Assembly: GCA_015657535.1 (NCBI GenBank) | Contig: JADHZB010001475.1 | Span: forward strand, 1-23,144 | Direction of reading: 5' to 3' | DNA length: 23,144 nucleotides | Source of the DNA: Nephromyces sp. MM_2019 | Taxonomy: Eukaryota > Apicomplexa > Aconoidasida > Nephromycida | In this document: positions 20,050 to 23,144 of the stretch, in pieces | Layout of the letters: the number at the start of each line of letters is the position of its first letter | Numbering within the stretch: position 1 is the first letter of the stretch | The notes under the pieces: model-generated | The model's database searches: none | What the model was told of the DNA's origin: nothing | Seen by the model: only the letters and a program-made list of their open reading frames with translations | Program-made: the position numbers and the translations under genes

Positions 20050-20432
20050 ATTTTACTTCCTCTAATTCAATGCCTAAGCGGAATGCCTACTTTCCTATTC
20101 ATATCCAGCCTGATAAGCAGCTAATTTAGTATCTCTCATCGTCACGGGAGTATGACGGCTTGCCTGTGGGGCTATATGCCCTTTTTGAGTTTGTGTGCGT
20201 ATGCTTGTGTGTCATACTTTCTCACTCGAGCTCGTTTGATGACGTTAAGTAAGAGGTTCTGGCTAGACCTTGCCTTTTGTGGGTGAAAGTGTCGTCCCTG
20301 TGTGTGCATGGGCAACCTGAGAAGGAGAAATCTCTCTGAATAAGGGAGGGCGGATGGCATTTCACGTAGTGTGTGCAGAAGTAAAGGAAGCTCGATTTAC
20401 TAGGTGAGAATGCTTGCTAAAAGTCAAAGATC

Positions 20433-20446
20433 GCTGTACGTACAGC
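20433..20446. promoter_or_regulatory. 14-bp palindrome GCTGTACGTACAGC
   Basis: Extended perfect copy of the TGTACGTACA motif, in TG-rich sequence with no assigned gene. Confidence 0.4.
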
Positions 20447-20700
20447 AAGTTGCTCAAGCTACGAGAAATATGTGTGTGTGTATTGTACGATTTACAGGAA
20501 TGATTTGGTTTAAATGAGTGTGTGTGCATATCGCCTTCAAGCAACTGAGCTTGCTTTAGTTATCTTTTGTAGTGTAAAGATGTGTGCTGTGCCTTTATGT
20601 GCATGTGATGTCAGCTGTGTATTTTTCATATACACTTTAGTGGGTGTGTGTTACTGTCTTGAATAGATAAGAACATTTGAATGCATGCTGATAGTGCAGG

Positions 20701-20770
20701 GTGGTGGTGTGTACGTTGGAGTGTATGTACAGTGGTGGGTGGTGGTGTGTTCGTTGGAGTGTATGTACAG
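20701..20770. repeat. 38-bp tandem duplication
   Basis: Copies begin at 20701 and 20739; the first 32 bases differ by one change (gtacg/gttcg). Each copy carries TGTATGTACA (20722-20731 and 20760-20769), a variant of the window's palindrome. Confidence 0.9.
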
Positions 20771-20944
20771 TAGTAGCCAGTGGTGTGTGTTAGTATGCGT
20801 GTGTGCATACAATGCTTGTATTGATGGTATAATCAGAGAAGGAGTGAAAAATAGTGGATTCTTGTGTGCAGAAAAGCTTTTTTGTTGAAGAAAGGAAAGT
20901 ATGAGGAACAGCGAAATTAAGCTTTTTTTGATATTTTTTTGAAA

Positions 20945-21205
20945 TAGATGGAGGAAGTGGGTGGAAGAATGTCTTTTACTGTTTTAAGGGAATATGAAGA
21001 TGTGAAGGCTGCAGTGGAAAAATAAGAACAAGATGAAGGCGCTGCGAAAGATAAAGAAGAATCTGAAGAAGCTGAAAAACACTAAGAAAACGAAGATGAA
21101 GGTGCTGTAAATTCTGTAGAAGAAACTGAATAAGCTCACGAAAAAACCCATGAAGATGCTCATGTTGGTCTCAGTTTGAAGGAAAAACGCGAGAAAAGGC
21201 TATAA
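20945..21205 (+). pseudogene. Acidic coding-like frame interrupted by TAA codons
   Basis: From the ATG at 20948 the frame reads EEVGGRMSFTVLREYEDVKA and continues with Glu/Asp/Ala/Lys-rich, non-repetitive sequence (DEGAAKDKEESEEAEKH, ENEDEGAVNSVEETE, AHEKTHEDAHVGLSLKEKRE). TAA codons stand at 21023, 21083, 21131 and 21203. Each is one C-to-T change from CAA, and no frameshift is needed. It could be a decayed gene, a chance purine-rich frame, or an untranslated region. No homologous family is recognised. Confidence 0.3.
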
Positions 21206-21410
21206 AGAGGCCTCTTAATGAGCTTAGTGTGTGTGTAGCTGCATGAAGTTGCAAAATTGATGTTTTTTGCTATAGAATCGGCTAGAAGAGGAAATTCACG
21301 TATTTCGATGTTTTTGCTTCCAAAACCCCACATTTTAAGAGAAAAAGCTATGATTTCATCTATTTGGGTGATTTACTTTGTTTTCCTTCAGATGAAGCGG
21401 AAGGAGGCTT

Positions 21411-22500
21411 TCAGCTTTCCTCTTGTTGAACCTTCAGCACTAGCGCTAAGGGCTTTTCACTAGGAAATTGATTTTCTTGAAGATGATATGATTGCCTTAT
21501 CAAGGGTTTATCTCTTACATCGAATGTGTTTTTTTACCAAGAGAAAAAGAGATGACACAGCGAGAAACACACACACAAAAGGAGTTAATTAAGTGTGTAG
21601 GGAGAATGCGATAGAGATTGCTGGGGAAGAAAGGCACACACACGCACACACACATATATATAGGGGGGGAGAAAACCACTTCTTCTCTAGTTTTCTCGTC
21701 TATTCCTACGCCCCTCCGCATCCTGTGAATGCTCCTCTTCTTTATCTTCTTTGCTTTTTGATGGGCTTTCTTTGTCGTTTGAAGCGCTGTATGCTGCAAG
21801 CTCTCGAGGTTCTCATAGAGCAGATGCGCCCAATTTACTTTGAAGATGTTGTGATGCAGATTTGCACCAGAGATTCCTCATTTTTGAAGTTTTGTGATGA
21901 AGAGAAAGACGCGAAAAGACAGCGGAAATCTTCTTACTTTTTGAGGTTTTTTCGCTTCTTTGATGAATACATACTGGGCTCGCACACTCATATCCATTAG
22001 AGGAGTGTATAGCGAGTTTGGACGCACATATACACGCACAGTTATAGTAATACGCACACATTGCTGCGCACGCACAAACGCATGCACACAAAGATACCCA
22101 TACATCGATAAGCACGCACTGGGACATATGTGATCAGCAACACACGCATACGTACAAAGATAGACATACATATCCACACACGCACAATCCAGCTCCAACC
22201 CACTCACAAACTAACCCACAAACACACAAAAACGAACAAAAACTAGTCGGCACCTACCAACCCACGCACACACATACACCAGCCTACAAACGCGTATCAG
22301 CCCACAAGCGCACACCAGCCTACACACACAGACCAGCCCCAGACTTCAATTCCCACACGCACCATGAGGCCCCCCCAAACACTTCCAAGCAGTCCATCTT
22401 CATAGGTCACGTGTGTGTATTGCGGGAATTCCACCACCTCCATCCCTTCAACGAAGGAAAAAAATGCCACAAATGTGCGATGTACATGTCTTGGATATTC
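21411..22500 (-). CDS. Unknown protein, four-exon model, start not found
   Basis: Exons 22500-22363, 21973-21938, 21811-21654 and 21459-21411 (TGA) agree in phase at three junctions, giving at least 126 residues. The first visible exon starts EYPRHVHRTFVAFFSFVEG, continues to TYEDGLLGSVWGGLM and ends at a GTGCGT donor. The second (YVFIKEAKKPQK) ends at GTAAGA. The third is strongly basic (KKAHQKAKKIKKRSIHRMRR, then VGIDEKTREEVVFSPP) and ends inside a GT repeat. The last is EKPLALVLKVQQEES after atcaatttcctag. CA runs at 21635-21654 and 22020-22345 are introns, TG-rich on the coding strand. The basic helix could bind nucleic acid, but no family is recognised. The start must lie above 22500, close to or overlapping the plus-strand gene at 22573. 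Confidence 0.5.
22020..22345. repeat. CA-rich intron with CCAGCC(T/C)ACA units
   Basis: Degenerate acacgcacac sequence, then from about 22265 units like caccagcctaca repeated several times. It forms intron 1 of the minus-strand model at 21411-22500. Confidence 0.7.
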
Positions 22501-22572
22501 CTGCTAATGATATAGAGTGTACCTACACCTATCAACTCTAGCTGCAGCGTTTTAGACTGCATTCACGTAGTA

Positions 22573-23144
22573 ATGGGTGGTTTTTTTAGCCGAGAAAACC
22601 CCTTCCCCTGCTGCAGCTTCTACTGCACACACACACACAGCTCGCGCACTTCTCATGAGAAGCTTGTAGCTAGTGGTAGTGCTCATGTGGAAGGCTTATC
22701 GCTGGTTGAGGGCAGCCCTCAGCCTTCATCTTCCTGCCACTGTCAAAGGCAGCAGCTTGAAGGCTTAGGTGAGGGCTGTTCTATACAGGCAGATGAGAGG
22801 GTAAAGAGATCAGAATATCTGGAAGATCATCGTCTTCTATCGCTTAATGCTAGACGGAAGAAGCGAAAGATGCAGACGTGTGTGGGAGGGGGAGAAGAGG
22901 CACACACGTTTGGGGGGGGGGAGGCAAGAGCAGATGAGTTTTTTCGGGGGGGGTTGGGAGAAGCACACACGTTTATTGGGGGGGAGACAAAAGCGGATAC
23001 ATGTGTGTGGGGAAGAGCATCCACAACAGATACATCAATGGGGGGGAGAGAAGTGCACACACACACGTCTATTGGGGGGAGAGCATCCACAACAGATACA
23101 TCAATGGGGGGGAGAGAAGTGCACACACACACGTCTATTGGGGG
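22573..23144 (+). CDS. Probable N-terminally acylated protein with 22-residue repeats, right edge truncated
   Basis: An uninterrupted frame of 190 codons runs from ATG 22573 to the window end with no stop; an in-frame TAG at 22513 precedes it. The start MGGFFSRENPFPCC fits N-myristoylation (Gly2, Ser6), with cysteines at 13, 14 and 18 as possible palmitoylation sites, a pattern of peripheral membrane proteins. Residues 20-95 are Ser/Gly/Glu-rich and mixed. A basic cluster (ARRKKRKM) lies near residue 97. A Gly-rich segment follows with degenerate GEAHTF-type units, then two identical 22-residue units starting GRASTTDTSM and ending HTHTSIG, the second cut by the edge. No enzyme domain is visible. 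The length without stops, the non-repetitive first 100 codons and the acylation start support coding. An opposite-strand frame (23132-22827) is read as its shadow. Confidence 0.68.
   Translation, partial: MGGFFSRENPFPCCSFYCTHTHSSRTSHEKLVASGSAHVEGLSLVEGSPQPSSSCHCQRQQLEGLGEGCSIQADERVKRSEYLEDHRLLSLNARRKKRKMQTCVGGGEEAHTFGGGEARADEFFRGGLGEAHTFIGGETKADTCVWGRASTTDTSMGGREVHTHTSIGGRASTTDTSMGGREVHTHTSIG
23014..23144. repeat. 66-bp tandem repeat, two copies, coding
   Basis: Copy 1 is 23014-23079. Copy 2 is 23080-23144, one base short at the window edge and identical as far as it goes. 66 is 22 codons, so the frame of the gene at 22573 is kept. More copies may follow beyond the window, and 22900-23013 holds degenerate forms. 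Confidence 0.95.

Larger units (their letters stand above)
20193..21410. other. TG-rich intergenic or intronic region with a broken acidic frame
   Basis: 20195-20830 holds many TG runs on the plus strand. A 62-codon ATG frame on the minus strand (20360-20172, beginning MPSALPYSERFLLL) has no supporting splice or composition evidence. From 20945 to 21205 the plus strand reads as an acidic, non-repetitive protein frame interrupted by four TAA codons (see findings). I assign no functional gene here. Confidence 0.5.

Noticed and set aside
20822..22513. A plus-strand frame of about 563 codons with no TGA but some 15 TAA/TAG, suggesting UAA/UAG decoded as glutamine
   Set aside because: HMGCL and the CWF19-like gene in the same window use only CAA/CAG for about 20 glutamines and have no in-frame TAA/TAG. 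From 21411 on the frame is explained as the antisense of a phase-consistent minus-strand gene plus CA repeats, which lack TGA.

Overview
This is nuclear DNA of a eukaryote with spliced genes. The anchor is an 11-exon gene on the minus strand for mitochondrial 3-hydroxy-3-methylglutaryl-CoA lyase, whose exons can be joined in phase and aligned to the family from end to end. It occupies about 6.5 kb, most of it introns packed with CA/TG simple repeats. Exons are short, splice sites are GT-AG with at least one probable GC-AG, and many donors are the first GT of a (GT)n tract. A recurrent palindrome TGTACGTACA, Ser/Gly/Glu-rich low-complexity proteins, and a dually acylated-looking N-terminus with tandem peptide repeats would fit an alveolate such as a coccidian apicomplexan. 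That assignment is inference and not proven by the sequence.

Layout. 188-3412 (minus): the N-terminal two thirds of a probable CWF19-like (CwfJ family) spliceosome-associated protein, running off the left edge. 3621-4686 (minus): weak traces of a small gene. 4827-6500 (plus): a six-exon unknown gene, convergent with HMG-CoA lyase (6615-13143, minus). 14244-15086 (plus) and 15264-16078 (minus): two small convergent unknown genes. 16079-18595: several coding-like exons whose strand is hard to settle. 18596-19715 (minus): a well-supported seven-exon unknown gene. 19797-20049 (plus, possibly on to 20192): an unknown small gene. 20193-21410: TG-rich DNA, a 38-bp duplication and an acidic reading frame broken by TAA codons. 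21411-22500 (minus): a four-exon unknown gene. 22573-23144 (plus): the start of a protein beginning MGGFFS, open at the right edge, with a 66-bp (22-residue) tandem repeat.

Two rules helped interpretation. Introns of the confident gene are TG-rich on the coding strand, so CA runs on the plus strand suggest minus-strand genes and the reverse. Candidate exons were accepted more readily when reading-frame phases matched across several junctions. Both are imperfect: at 13.4-14.1 kb and 17.4-18.1 kb both strands give plausible exon chains. Only HMG-CoA lyase and, less firmly, the CWF19-like protein are recognised; the others are exon models awaiting transcripts. The genes show no common pathway. 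No rRNA, tRNA, CRISPR array or transposase gene was seen.
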